NCBI GenBank assembly: GCA_052034685.1
Contig: JBPOIH010000022.1
Location: 1 to 36,834 of the forward strand
From: CAYUUR01 sp052034685
GTDB taxonomy: Bacteria > Patescibacteriota > Saccharimonadia > Saccharimonadales > CAYUUR01
Direction of reading: 5' to 3'
Length of the DNA: 36,834 nt
Shown here: piece after piece, positions 1 through 7,492 of the stretch
Layout of the letters: each line of letters opens with the position of its first letter
Numbering within the stretch: position 1 is the stretch's first letter
Notes under the pieces: model-generated
The model's input: only the letters and a program-made list of their open reading frames with translations
Database searches by the model: none
Told to the model about the DNA's origin: nothing
Translations under genes and position numbers: made by a program

Positions 1-658
1 CAGGGATACGGATCGTTCGTGCTTGGTCAGCAATAGCACGTGTAATAGCCTGGCGAATCCACCAGGTTGCATAGGTCGAGAATTTGAAACCCTTGTCTGG
101 GTCAAACTTTTCAACAGCACGCAACAAACCAGTGTTGCCTTCTTGGATGAGGTCGAGTAGGTCAAGCCCACGGCCCACATAACGCTTAGCGATTGAAACC
201 ACTAAACGCATGTTTGCCTCAGCCATCTGATCCTTGGCCTTCTTTTCACCTGCTACCACACGGTGTGCCAGCGCTAACTCTTCTTCTGCCGTCAAAAGTG
301 GAATCTTGCCAATCTCACGTAGGTAGAGACGAACTGAATCGTCTGCGATATCGTCGAGGTACGCTTTATCATCGAGGACAATCTCTTCCTCCTCTTCGTC
401 CTCGGCCCAGACATCGGTAAACTCGGCTGCCTTTGGATCAGTCGAGCTTACGATATTGAGATTGAGGTCAGCGAGCTGGGTGTATAGAGCGTCGAGCACT
501 TCAGTGTTCTCGGGCACATCAGGGATCAGCGCAAAGATATCGCGTTGGTCAAGTTTGCCCTCTTTTTTGGCTTGGGCGAGTAGTTTTTTCTGGAGATCTT
601 CGATGGTAACTTCGATGATCTCTTCTGTTTTTTTAGCTTTCTTGGCTGGCTTGGGCAT
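1..658 (-). CDS. rpoD: RNA polymerase primary sigma factor RpoD (3' end cut off by window)
   Basis: This is the housekeeping sigma-70 factor that directs RNA polymerase to -35/-10 promoters. The reverse strand is open from an ATG at 658 to the window edge, giving about 219 residues. A Lys-rich N-terminus (MPKPAKKAKK) is followed by an acidic linker (EDEEEEE), region 1.2 (DDSVRLYLREIGKIPLL) and region 2 (NMRLVVSIAKRYVGRGL, LDLIQEGNTGLL, FKFSTYATWWIRQAI), which carries core binding and -10 recognition. Regions 3 and 4 lie outside the window. The ATG is preceded by a good ribosome binding site (AAGGAG, 6 nt spacing) lying inside the end of dnaG; the genes overlap by 26 nt. This is the dnaG-rpoD part of the classical macromolecular synthesis operon. 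Identification is firm. Confidence 0.96.
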   Translation of the reverse strand, partial: MPKPAKKAKKTEEIIEVTIEDLQKKLLAQAKKEGKLDQRDIFALIPDVPENTEVLDALYTQLADLNLNIVSSTDPKAAEFTDVWAEDEEEEEIVLDDKAYLDDIADDSVRLYLREIGKIPLLTAEEELALAHRVVAGEKKAKDQMAEANMRLVVSIAKRYVGRGLDLLDLIQEGNTGLLRAVEKFDPDKGFKFSTYATWWIRQAITRAIADQARTIRIP

Positions 659-2411
659 TCACGTCTCCTTCGTTAGACAAATGTAATAAAGCATCGAGTG
701 CTTTGGCTTGAGTGAGTAGTTTTTCTGTTTGTTCCTCGGTAGCTGCATCACGAAGTTGTTCAGCAATACCGACTTTTACGCGTTTTACGTATTGTTCTAT
801 CATGCGGACCTGCAATCGAGCGGCTTCGTAGCGAAGTTCCAAAATCTCGAGGTTCTGATAGAGCTCTTCAAATATGACTGCCAACATTTTGACATAATCA
901 GCTATATTATTCAACTCTTTGCTCTCTGGAGACTTGCCATCGAACGCCGGATTGCGCTGCAAAAAGTCCAGCAATACCTGGGCATCGGGTTCAGGCAGCA
1001 TTTCTTGCGTAAGTTTCATGAGGTATTCACGGGCGTTCGGCACCATAAATGTCAGCGCTAACAGATGGTTTTGCGTCCGTATCGCCTCAGCCTGGCTCAG
1101 GTCGACTTTGGGTGGCGTAACATTGCGTTTGCGCGGCGGTGCACTGACAGTACCGCGCATCTTTGACTGCATAGCTTCTTTGCTCACGCCAATAACCTTG
1201 GCGGCTTTCTCCATAAAGTGCTCTTGCTCCACCTCATCATTCAAGCTTTTTATCGTGCGCACCATGATTGTGCTAAACTCGCGCTTTCCTTGAGCAGTCT
1301 GCAAATCAAGCTCACGTTGGTAGCGATCCATCAGCCAGTCGAGTGCGTAGACCGGCTTTTCTACGGCTTGCTGCCATAGTTTTGGATCTTTCTGGATCAG
1401 TTCGTCCGGATCCTTTGCCTCATCACCTATCGGTACCATGCTCAAATTGGCGCCAACCTTGCTGGCAATCGGGATGGCGCGTTCTGTCGCCTGCAATCCA
1501 GCGTTATCTTGGTCATAAGCCAGCCTGATGTCTGGCGTGAACCGTACCAACGCTTTGAGGTGCTGTTCGGTCATGGCAGTACCAGCAGTGGCAACCGTTT
1601 CGGTTACACCGACTTGATGACTAGCCACTACATCCATATTTCCCTCTACCACTACCGCATACTTTTTCTTGCGAATGGCGTCCTTGGCCAGGTGCAAACC
1701 AAAAACGTGCCGTGATTTGTCATACAACGGCGACTGCGGTGTATTGAGATACTTTGGTGCATTCGGGATGTCCTCTAGCAACCGACCGGTAAAGCCAATA
1801 ACATTGCCGGTCGCATCCATCAGTGGGATCATAATCCGCCCACGGAACATATCGCCGAGTTGTCGGCGCTGCGTGCTAAGACCACCTTTTTTGAGCTCAT
1901 CAGCCGTAAAGCCCTTGCCGAGCAAAAACTTAGTCAGCGCTTCCCCGTTGTTGGGCGCGTAGCCAATCCGGAAGCTCAGGGCTGTTTTCTTATCAAGCTT
2001 TCTTTTTTTAAAGATATACTCGAGTGCTTCTTGATGCTTACTAAACTGCACTTGGTAAAACTTAGCGGCAAGATCATGCGCCTGGAGCAAGCGTTCTTTG
2101 AGCTGCGTATTGCCGCCTGATGTGCGCTGATACTGACTGAGGTCTACCCCAGCCTTGCGCGCCAATTGTTCCAAGGCAGTTTTAAAGTCGATGCCTTCCA
2201 TCTCCATAACAAAACTAAAGAGATTGCCGCCTTTGCCTGAAGAAAAGTCGTGCCATATCTGTTTCTCAGGGCTGATCATCAAGCTCGGTGTCTTTTCGTT
2301 ACTAAATGGGCTCAGCGCCTTGAAGTTGCGCCCTGCCCGTTTGAGCTCGACGTATTCACTGGCCACATCCTCGATAGACAACCGGCTTTTGACTTCCTCA
2401 ACCGCATCCAT
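633..2411 (-). CDS. dnaG: DNA primase DnaG, zinc-ligand-less variant
   Basis: Primase makes RNA primers for chromosome replication. I chose the ATG at 2411 (592 aa, MDAVEEVKSRL) because this is where family similarity starts; the frame is open to an ATG at 2477, which would add 22 atypical residues. Domains in order: CHC2-type N-terminal domain (about 1-95), RNA polymerase core with TOPRIM motifs (VVVEGNMDVVASH; acidic LAYDQDNAG) and a helical C-terminal helicase-binding region. The CHC2 zinc site is lost: where E. coli-type primases have Cys, His, Cys, Cys at CX2HX17CX2C, this protein has Ser34, Ser37, Asp55 and Ser58 with spacing kept (SPFS ... DFSS). The rest of the fold signature (NEKTPSL, PEKQIWH) is intact, so it is probably functional. 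It overlaps rpoD by 26 nt. Two TATAGGG heptamers (2415-2428, plus strand) lie just before the start. Confidence 0.95.
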   Translation of the reverse strand: MDAVEEVKSRLSIEDVASEYVELKRAGRNFKALSPFSNEKTPSLMISPEKQIWHDFSSGKGGNLFSFVMEMEGIDFKTALEQLARKAGVDLSQYQRTSGGNTQLKERLLQAHDLAAKFYQVQFSKHQEALEYIFKKRKLDKKTALSFRIGYAPNNGEALTKFLLGKGFTADELKKGGLSTQRRQLGDMFRGRIMIPLMDATGNVIGFTGRLLEDIPNAPKYLNTPQSPLYDKSRHVFGLHLAKDAIRKKKYAVVVEGNMDVVASHQVGVTETVATAGTAMTEQHLKALVRFTPDIRLAYDQDNAGLQATERAIPIASKVGANLSMVPIGDEAKDPDELIQKDPKLWQQAVEKPVYALDWLMDRYQRELDLQTAQGKREFSTIMVRTIKSLNDEVEQEHFMEKAAKVIGVSKEAMQSKMRGTVSAPPRKRNVTPPKVDLSQAEAIRTQNHLLALTFMVPNAREYLMKLTQEMLPEPDAQVLLDFLQRNPAFDGKSPESKELNNIADYVKMLAVIFEELYQNLEILELRYEAARLQVRMIEQYVKRVKVGIAEQLRDAATEEQTEKLLTQAKALDALLHLSNEGDVNAQASQES

Positions 2412-2519
2412 AGTTATAGGGTATAGGGGTTGGAGGTCAGGGGCAAGCTTTAGGGTTGTGTACCCAGAGATTTTCATGAGACAACTCTCTCTGCGCTAGA
2501 CCGTAACCCTCAAAACCTT

Positions 2520-2525
2520 TATGAT
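2520..2525 (+). promoter_or_regulatory. -10 element of a leaderless start
   Basis: TATGAT lies 7 nt before the ATG at 2533. This places the likely transcription start at or next to that codon and favours it over the in-frame ATGs at 2521 and 2527. No ribosome binding site is visible. Confidence 0.45.
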
Positions 2526-2532
2526 TATGTGT

Positions 2533-3162
2533 ATGAATCAAGTTACTCCCTCGGACGGCTCAGACCCGTACGGCTTTATCCTGAACGACCCCCCAAAGAA
2601 AAAACGCGCCATATTGCCGCAGGGCAACTCCAAAAAACAGCGGCTGATCATTATGGCAGTCGTGGGATTAGCGGCGCTGACTCTTTTTATACTCATATTT
2701 GCCCTTATTTTTGGCAGTCGTGGCGATAGCGTCAAAAACATCAAGATGGTCGCGGCTCAACAACAAGAGATTATTCGTATCGCTCAGATCGGTGAAAAAC
2801 AGGCCCGATCTAGCAAAACACAAAGCTTTGCCGTCAGTACCAAGCTATCTATCACCAGTTCTCAACAGCAAGTCTTTGCCTACCTGACCAAGAAAGACCA
2901 AATGCCAAAAGGCAAAGAGTTAGGCCTCGCCCAGAGCAGCAAGAACGATGCAATTCTGCAAACAGCTGCTGATAACGGCCAGTTTGACGAAGTCTTTGAA
3001 GAAACCATGACTACGCTGCTACAAAGCTACCAAAAGAGTCTTTCAAAGTACTACGACAGTGCTTCAAGCGCTACTCAGAAACAACTCCTCCAGGATGCCT
3101 ACGTCCAAGCCAAGCAGCTGACCACTGAGCAGTCCGCCGAAGACTCAACTACCACACCCTAG
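2533..3162 (+). CDS. Single-pass membrane protein of unknown function
   Basis: I do not recognise a family. The 209-aa protein has a short cytoplasmic N-terminus with a basic patch (PPKKKRAILPQGNSKKQR), one strong transmembrane helix at about residues 41-62 (IIMAVVGLAALTLFILIFAL), then an extracytoplasmic, Gln/Ser/Lys-rich helical domain and a Thr-rich tail. The positive-inside rule predicts the large C-terminal part faces out. Three in-frame ATGs occur (2521, 2527, 2533); I chose 2533 because a -10 hexamer at 2520-2525 would put transcription start on it. It is transcribed divergently from dnaG and converges on the YjbR gene, with the two stop codons back to back at 3162/3163. A helper or envelope role is only a guess. 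Confidence 0.7.
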   Translation: MNQVTPSDGSDPYGFILNDPPKKKRAILPQGNSKKQRLIIMAVVGLAALTLFILIFALIFGSRGDSVKNIKMVAAQQQEIIRIAQIGEKQARSSKTQSFAVSTKLSITSSQQQVFAYLTKKDQMPKGKELGLAQSSKNDAILQTAADNGQFDEVFEETMTTLLQSYQKSLSKYYDSASSATQKQLLQDAYVQAKQLTTEQSAEDSTTTP

Positions 3163-3480
3163 CTATTTAGCTACTAAATCGTACGAAAGACGGATGAAAC
3201 CTTGGATTTCTTCCCAAGGCAGCTGACCACTGAGGATTATCGTATTCCAATGTTTTTTGTTGAGATGGTACCCAGGCAAGACTGTTTCGTACTTCTCACG
3301 CAAGGTCGTCGCCAACAGTGGATCGCACTTGAGACTAATCCGTACAGGGTTGGTTTTTTCTGGAATGAGTGCAAACATTTTGTCGTTCACTTTGTAGACA
3401 GCAACGCCTTCACCAAAAGGATAATCAAGCACGGCGTTCGGCATGCTCAGGACATATTCTTCAACAGTCTTATGATCCAC
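3163..3480 (-). CDS. MmcQ/YjbR family protein
   Basis: A 105-aa protein of the MmcQ/YjbR family, a compact CyaY-like fold often annotated as DNA-binding; its biochemical role is not settled. Family features visible: N-terminal VEEYVLSMPNAVLDYPFGEGVAVYKV, the central 'DKMFALI ... VRISLKCDP' strands, and the C-terminal 'PGYHLNKKHWNTIIL ... LPWEEIQGFIRLSYDLV'. Full length for the family. It starts 4 nt after the stop of the upstream orphan (3485-4099) and so is probably the last gene of the orn-orphan-yjbR unit. Confidence 0.85.
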   Translation of the reverse strand: MDHKTVEEYVLSMPNAVLDYPFGEGVAVYKVNDKMFALIPEKTNPVRISLKCDPLLATTLREKYETVLPGYHLNKKHWNTIILSGQLPWEEIQGFIRLSYDLVAK

Positions 3481-3484
3481 GCGC

Positions 3485-4099
3485 TTAATCCTCGTAACGT
3501 ATTGGTTTTAATTGAGTGGTCATTTCGACAGCAGCACGCCCCACATCAAACTCTTTCATGACTGCCAATAAGGTCTCCGCTTCTTGCAGGACGATAGCTT
3601 GTTGTTGTTCTGGTTCTCGTCCATACTCCACGACACGCCGCCGAAGTACATCTGAAAAAGCATCCCATTGGGGGCCTGGTGCTAGTAGTGCGTTTCTGGA
3701 GGATAATGAAGAGGATCGGCCATTCACGCAAATTCCATAGCTCAGAGCCGGCGTAGTACCAATTTTTTCTATTAGTTGCCTCGGGGTCGGTTCGCCACCT
3801 CTAAACCCGTCAAAACCACGTAGCTGTGCAAAGGCAACTTCAAAACTTGACGCACTCCGCCTCTCAAATGCGAGTAAGTCTGTCACATGTTCTTCGCCTT
3901 CAATAATGAGATGTCTAGCTTCTTCACTGATACGCGGGGCATCAAGCGCACCATTCGTCAGGCGATAGCCGGATTCAAGCAACATGCTACTCCAGTTGGT
4001 ATCTTCCGGGAAACCGGCACGATCGAATACTTGCGCAGTTATTTCATCAACTCTGTCTGTTATTTGCGTTGCGGTCTCGCGCTCAGCTAAAACGCTCAT
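3485..4099 (-). CDS. Hypothetical protein, soluble and acidic
   Basis: I do not recognise this 204-aa protein. It has no signal peptide or membrane segment, is mostly helical by composition, and ends in a stretch that reads as amphipathic helices (DAFSDVLRRRVVEYGREPEQQQA, then VLQEAETLLAVMKEF). A central segment (TPALSYGICVNGRSSSLSS) looks like beta structure. Its ATG overlaps the stop of orn by 4 nt (ATGA, 4096-4099), so it is translationally coupled to the oligoribonuclease, and the YjbR-like gene follows after 4 nt. That arrangement suggests co-expression with RNA turnover but does not prove a linked function. Confidence 0.7.
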   Translation of the reverse strand: MSVLAERETATQITDRVDEITAQVFDRAGFPEDTNWSSMLLESGYRLTNGALDAPRISEEARHLIIEGEEHVTDLLAFERRSASSFEVAFAQLRGFDGFRGGEPTPRQLIEKIGTTPALSYGICVNGRSSSLSSRNALLAPGPQWDAFSDVLRRRVVEYGREPEQQQAIVLQEAETLLAVMKEFDVGRAAVEMTTQLKPIRYED

Positions 4100-4659
4100 T
4101 TTGCCTCCGACTCTGATTTAAACCACTCTAAGTAATGTTGCAGTTCGGCCACGCTTGCCTGAATGTCATCAAAGGCCCGGTGTGCGTTGTTTTTCTCGAA
4201 CACCTCGCCGTATTTGCCCTGCATAACGATTTTGAAGCTCGACACGTCAAGCATGCGATAATGAAGCTTGAGGTCAAGTTCTGGCATCCACTGTTTGATA
4301 AATAACCGGTCATTGTAGATTGAGTTGCCCGCTAAGATTGCAGGCTCGCCGTTGAAATGCTTGTCGACCAAGGCAATCAATTCGTTTTCTACTTCTTTCA
4401 TAGGCTTGGCATCGTCAAGGCCGTTTATAAAGGCGTCGCGGTTTTCTGGATAATCTTTGTACCAGATGTTGGCTTGCAGACGCTTCACCACGACGTCACG
4501 TTTTTGCTTAACGCACGCTTCGTAACTCTCTAGAGTCTTGAAGTCAAAATCGGTTATTTCGGCGGCAACTTCTAAGATCACATCCTTGAGTGGATCGAGA
4601 CCGGTCATCTCAAGGTCAACCCACAATAGTCTGGTTGGAATCACATCTGTTGTCTTCAT
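4096..4659 (-). CDS. orn: Oligoribonuclease (DEDDh 3'-5' exonuclease)
   Basis: Oligoribonuclease degrades the 2-5 nt RNAs (including pGpG) left by other RNases. The 187-aa length is typical. The DEDDh motifs are visible: Exo I WVDLEMTGLDP (Asp/Glu), Exo II around LAGNSIYNDRLFI (Asp) and Exo III AHRAFDDI (His and Asp). The family's central tryptophan-rich/hydrophobic segment is also recognisable (ANIWYKDYPENRD). A TATACT hexamer (4668-4673, minus strand) lies 8 nt before the ATG with no ribosome binding site, so the mRNA is likely almost leaderless. The downstream orphan overlaps its stop codon. Confidence 0.93.
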   Translation of the reverse strand: MKTTDVIPTRLLWVDLEMTGLDPLKDVILEVAAEITDFDFKTLESYEACVKQKRDVVVKRLQANIWYKDYPENRDAFINGLDDAKPMKEVENELIALVDKHFNGEPAILAGNSIYNDRLFIKQWMPELDLKLHYRMLDVSSFKIVMQGKYGEVFEKNNAHRAFDDIQASVAELQHYLEWFKSESEAK

Positions 4660-4675
4660 TGTCTTACAGTATACC

Positions 4676-5059
4676 TTACTTCGCTTTTTTGAATTCTAGT
4701 GCAGCCGAATTGATGCAATATCTCTGTCCTGTCGGCTGATTGGCGGCGTCATTGAACAGATGCCCGAGGTGGCCACCGCAGGTCTGACAGACTACTTCAG
4801 TGCGCTCCATTCCGAGCGAACTGTCAGGCGCGAGCTTGACGTTACCCTTGCTCACCACATCATAAAAACTTGGCCAGCCACTCCCCGAATCGAATTTGTG
4901 TTCGCTGCTAAATAACGCTGTGCCGCAAGCTGCGCATGTATACATTCCTGTGTCCTTGTTATGCAGTAACTCCCCGGTAAACGGCGCTTCTGTCCCCTTT
5001 TCGCGCAGTACTTTGTACTGGGCAGGGGTAAGTTTGTCTTTCCAGTTATCGTCATTCAT
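4676..5059 (-). CDS. msrB: Peptide methionine-(R)-S-oxide reductase MsrB
   Basis: MsrB reduces methionine-R-sulfoxide in oxidised proteins. The 127-aa protein shows the whole family pattern: N-terminal WKDKLTPAQYKVLREKGTE, two zinc-binding CxxC pairs (CAAC and CQTC), the substrate segment FDSGSGWPSFY, GHLGHLFND, and the catalytic Cys in RYCINSAALEF. I chose the ATG at 5059 because family similarity starts there and an AAAGGT ribosome binding site lies about 8 nt upstream; the frame is open further upstream but that part is the neighbouring gene in another frame. It overlaps the small membrane protein gene by 8 nt, indicating translational coupling. Confidence 0.96.
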   Translation of the reverse strand: MNDDNWKDKLTPAQYKVLREKGTEAPFTGELLHNKDTGMYTCAACGTALFSSEHKFDSGSGWPSFYDVVSKGNVKLAPDSSLGMERTEVVCQTCGGHLGHLFNDAANQPTGQRYCINSAALEFKKAK

Positions 5060-5324
5060 CGTGTTTACCTTTATCGCCCCAGCGCCACCCTGGCTTTTCG
5101 CCTCTTTTGTATGATAGGACGACCAGACAAAGACAGGTCGACGCAAACCACAGCGCATAAACAGCTGTTTCCTGCGCGGTTTCTGGCTCACCCCCGTAAA
5201 ACAATAGCGACCCAATCACCAAAACCGATACAAACACCGCTACTGAAAGCCAGCCCTGCCAGGTTGATGGCGTCCAACCCCAGCCGTAACGCTTGGCCTT
5301 AAACCAGTTTTTTTGTGTGCTCAT
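5052..5324 (-). CDS. Small two-helix membrane protein
   Basis: A 90-aa protein of unknown function. Two membrane helices are evident, roughly residues 23-43 (WQGWLSVAVFVSVLVIGSLL) and 52-70 (TAVYALWFASTCLCLVVLS), with an N-terminal aromatic-rich stretch (NWFKAKRYGWGWTPSTW) and a basic C-terminus (KRGEKPGWRWGDKGKHDE). The positive residues put both termini in the cytoplasm. Its ATG overlaps the mscL stop by 4 nt (5321-5324) and its own stop overlaps the msrB start by 8 nt, so mscL, this gene and msrB form a coupled unit that may respond to osmotic or oxidative stress (inference). Confidence 0.8.
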   Translation of the reverse strand: MSTQKNWFKAKRYGWGWTPSTWQGWLSVAVFVSVLVIGSLLFYGGEPETAQETAVYALWFASTCLCLVVLSYKRGEKPGWRWGDKGKHDE

Positions 5325-5749
5325 TCCTTTTTCTTGTCCAGCTTTTCTAGCCGAAGCACCTTAAATACCATGTAGACAACTGCCGCAACAATAACAAAGC
5401 TAATTAACACGTCAAGGAACTTACCGTAGCCAAAAGTAGCTGATTTGCTCGATATGTTAACTGTAAATGTCTTGGAGGCCAGCGATCCAGACCCAGGCAG
5501 CACCAATCCTAGAATTGGGTTTACAAAGCTGGCTACAAACTGATCGACCAGCGCCTTAACCTGCAGGCCAAGCACCAGACCAATTGCCAGCCCAACTACA
5601 CCTTGCTGACGAATAAACTCCACAAAATCACCGAACTGCCGGCCAGTCCGTGAATTCTTAAGCTTCTGACGATGCAGGCGCGCTCTTTCGGCAGCACGTG
5701 CCTTAGCGGCAGCGGCCTTTTCTTTCTTGGTTTGCTTAGTTTCTACCAA
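5321..5749 (-). CDS. mscL: Large-conductance mechanosensitive channel MscL
   Basis: MscL opens under membrane tension and releases solutes on hypo-osmotic shock. The 142-aa protein has a long, highly charged N-terminal extension (about 35 residues, KEKAAAAKARAAERARLHRQ) before the canonical start FGDFVEFIRQQGVVGLAIGLV. TM1 is about residues 46-70, followed by a periplasmic loop and TM2 near residues 110-132 (FLDVLISFVIVAAVVYMVFKV), ending in a basic helix (EKLDKKKE). The start is TTG at 5749, supported by GAGGA about 7 nt upstream. The N-terminal extension is unusual compared with E. coli MscL. The next gene overlaps its stop by 4 nt. Confidence 0.92.
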   Translation of the reverse strand: MVETKQTKKEKAAAAKARAAERARLHRQKLKNSRTGRQFGDFVEFIRQQGVVGLAIGLVLGLQVKALVDQFVASFVNPILGLVLPGSGSLASKTFTVNISSKSATFGYGKFLDVLISFVIVAAVVYMVFKVLRLEKLDKKKE

Positions 5750-5763
5750 ATGCTATTCCTCGT

Positions 5764-6189
5764 TTAACGTAGTAGACCGAGTACAGCTCCCATAACCCCG
5801 AGGGCCACCACGTCCCCAGCTGAGGTGACTAGTATATAACTGTTTGGCTTCATTTCAAACAGGGTGTGCATTAGTTTGTTGCTGACCACAAAGCCAAGCG
5901 CCACCAAGACACCAAGCAATAAGCCGTCAACTACGCCATCAAGTGCGAGCACGTCGTAGACAATTGCCAAGGCAACCGCTGACACAAATACCGATACAAA
6001 ACCACCGCCCATGGTTTTGAGCATGTTGGGGTTCTCTACATCTTTTTTGGTGAGCTTTGCACCTTTCATCCATGGCTCTAAGAATAAAGCCTTGGAATAC
6101 CATAGCGCACCGGTTGCAAACGCGGCGACTGCGCCTGCCAGCACTGCGAGCCAATTAAGTTGATTGAGATAATCTATGAGCACATCCAT
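5764..6189 (-). CDS. DUF1761 family membrane protein
   Basis: A 141-aa protein matching DUF1761 (function unknown): an N-terminal helix (LNWLAVLAGAVAAFATGALWYSKA) followed by a soluble stretch (PWMKGAKLTKKDVENPNMLKTM) and three more hydrophobic helices (SVFVSAVALAIVYDVLAL; LLLGVLVALGFVVSNKLM; VVALGVMGAVLGLL). The WY(S)xxxF ... PWM pattern is characteristic. A strong ribosome binding site (AAGGAGGG) lies 6 nt before the ATG. Its promoter region is one of the two copies of the 30-bp repeat flanking gdh. It is the first gene of the DUF1761-mscL-small protein-msrB run. Confidence 0.85.
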   Translation of the reverse strand: MDVLIDYLNQLNWLAVLAGAVAAFATGALWYSKALFLEPWMKGAKLTKKDVENPNMLKTMGGGFVSVFVSAVALAIVYDVLALDGVVDGLLLGVLVALGFVVSNKLMHTLFEMKPNSYILVTSAGDVVALGVMGAVLGLLR

Positions 6190-6211
6190 GGCTCACCCTC
6201 CTTGTTAATTA

Positions 6212-6241
6212 TGCTTCCGATTATACGCTGCCTATGCAAGC
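6212..6241 (-). repeat. Direct repeat copy 1 (promoter of DUF1761 gene)
   Basis: A 30-bp segment matching 7463-7492 at 28 positions; the inner 23 bp (6219-6241) are identical. On the minus strand it reads TTGCAT, 8 nt, then TATAAT, followed downstream by GGAGGG and the DUF1761 start. It lies 9 nt past the gdh stop codon, so gdh is bracketed by the two copies. Confidence 0.9.
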
Positions 6242-6249
6242 GAACATAC

Positions 6250-7449
6250 TCAAAACACTAATCGTTCAATTGCTAACGCAAATGCTGCGTCTTTTAATGG
6301 CACGTTCATAGCTTGTGATTTATCATACATCGCATTAACTGCAGTAACCATGTACTCGCTCAACTGTACGTTCACCTTCTTATCGTCCCAATGTTGCTGT
6401 TGCTTATTTTGTAACCATTCAAGATAGCTCACGATTACGCCACCTGCATTTGCAATAATGTCTGGTAGGATCAAAGCTCCTTGCTTAGTTAGATACTCAT
6501 GTGCTTTATCATTTACCGGACCATTTGCTAGTTCCATGATTATTCTTGCCTTCACAGTGTCCATATTTGCCTCAGTAATTACATCACCGAGTGCTGCCAA
6601 AACCAACACATCAACCTCTTGTACTATAATCGCTGCGCTATCGGCAACCACGACACCGCTCGCCTCAAAAGTGGAAAGCTTACCCTTTCGTTTGTGTATC
6701 TCGACTGCTCCGGCCGAAAGCTTTTTGCCAAGCACGGTTGCGCTCGAATCTGACACAGCGACCAACTGCCATTCCGGGTGATCCTTTTCGGCGATACGTG
6801 AAAAAAAACTGCCAACATTACCGAAGCCCTGCACGGCAATTGTGATTTTTTGGTTTTGTCTCGGTAGCCTCTTCAGTAACTCTTCCAGAGCATACACACC
6901 ACCCTGCCCCGTTGCTGCCTCACGCCCCAGGCTGCCGCCATTTCCAAGAGACTTACCGGTAAAGCTGGCCTTGTTAGAGTCGCCAGTTTGCCGCTCATAC
7001 TCATCCACCATCCAGTCAATGATCGTCGCATTAGTGTTCACGTCTGGAGCGGGTACATCTTTGTCTGGACCGATATGTGGACTCAGGTGTGCGACATAGG
7101 CACGCGATAGCTCTTCGAGTTCCCTTTCAGTCAAGTCGGCTGGGTTGACCACCACACCGCCTTTACCGCCACCAAGTGGCAAACCAACCGCTGCCGTCTT
7201 GAAAGACATCAGCGTAGCAAGTGCCCTAACCTCATCCGCATCTAATTCTGGATGAAAACGAATTCCGCCCTTGTATGGCCCAAGTTTATTGCTGTGCTGT
7301 ACGCGATGAGCAGCGAACGTTTTGCCATTTGAAAGCGTAATATCAAATGCATGGTGTGCGTCGACTGTGAGTAAATGTTCAATCTCCTCTTCAGGTACCC
7401 CAATTCTCTTTGCCACACGCGTAATTGTCACCTGAGCCGTCTCGAGCAT
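6250..7449 (-). CDS. Glu/Leu/Phe/Val dehydrogenase (glutamate dehydrogenase type)
   Basis: An NAD(P)-dependent amino-acid dehydrogenase interconverting glutamate and 2-oxoglutarate plus ammonia, by similarity. The 399-aa protein shows the substrate domain signature GPYKGGIRFHP and the catalytic lysine loop VGLPLGGGKGGVVVNP, then VPAPDVNTN, and a Rossmann domain with GFGNVGS and the acidic end-of-strand Asp (VAVSDSS). ANAGGVIVSYLEW near the C-terminus is typical. Full length or slightly short (usual 410-450). A GGAGGG site lies about 5 nt before the ATG. Whether glutamate is the true substrate cannot be told from sequence. The gene sits between two copies of a 30-bp repeat carrying its promoter, which suggests it entered this locus as a cassette (inference). 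Confidence 0.93.
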   Translation of the reverse strand: MLETAQVTITRVAKRIGVPEEEIEHLLTVDAHHAFDITLSNGKTFAAHRVQHSNKLGPYKGGIRFHPELDADEVRALATLMSFKTAAVGLPLGGGKGGVVVNPADLTERELEELSRAYVAHLSPHIGPDKDVPAPDVNTNATIIDWMVDEYERQTGDSNKASFTGKSLGNGGSLGREAATGQGGVYALEELLKRLPRQNQKITIAVQGFGNVGSFFSRIAEKDHPEWQLVAVSDSSATVLGKKLSAGAVEIHKRKGKLSTFEASGVVVADSAAIIVQEVDVLVLAALGDVITEANMDTVKARIIMELANGPVNDKAHEYLTKQGALILPDIIANAGGVIVSYLEWLQNKQQQHWDDKKVNVQLSEYMVTAVNAMYDKSQAMNVPLKDAAFALAIERLVF

Positions 7450-7462
7450 ATTCCCTCCGTAG

Positions 7463-7492
7463 TGCTTTTGATTATACGCTGCCTATGCAAGC
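7463..7492 (-). repeat. Direct repeat copy 2 (promoter of gdh)
   Basis: The second copy of the 30-bp repeat. Its minus strand holds TATAAT (7471-7476) with TTGCAT 8 nt upstream and, after the repeat, the GGAGGG site of gdh. Its last base is the first base of the stop codon (7492-7494) of the upstream gene, so the copy starts exactly where the previous gene ends. Confidence 0.9.

Noticed and set aside
2411..2477. Longer DnaG starting at 2477
   Set aside because: The extra 22 residues do not look like primase and cover a G-rich heptamer stretch; no good ribosome binding site precedes 2477.
6212..7492. Insertion sequence or composite transposon around gdh
   Set aside because: The flanking repeats are direct, short and act as promoters; there is no transposase or inverted terminal repeat.
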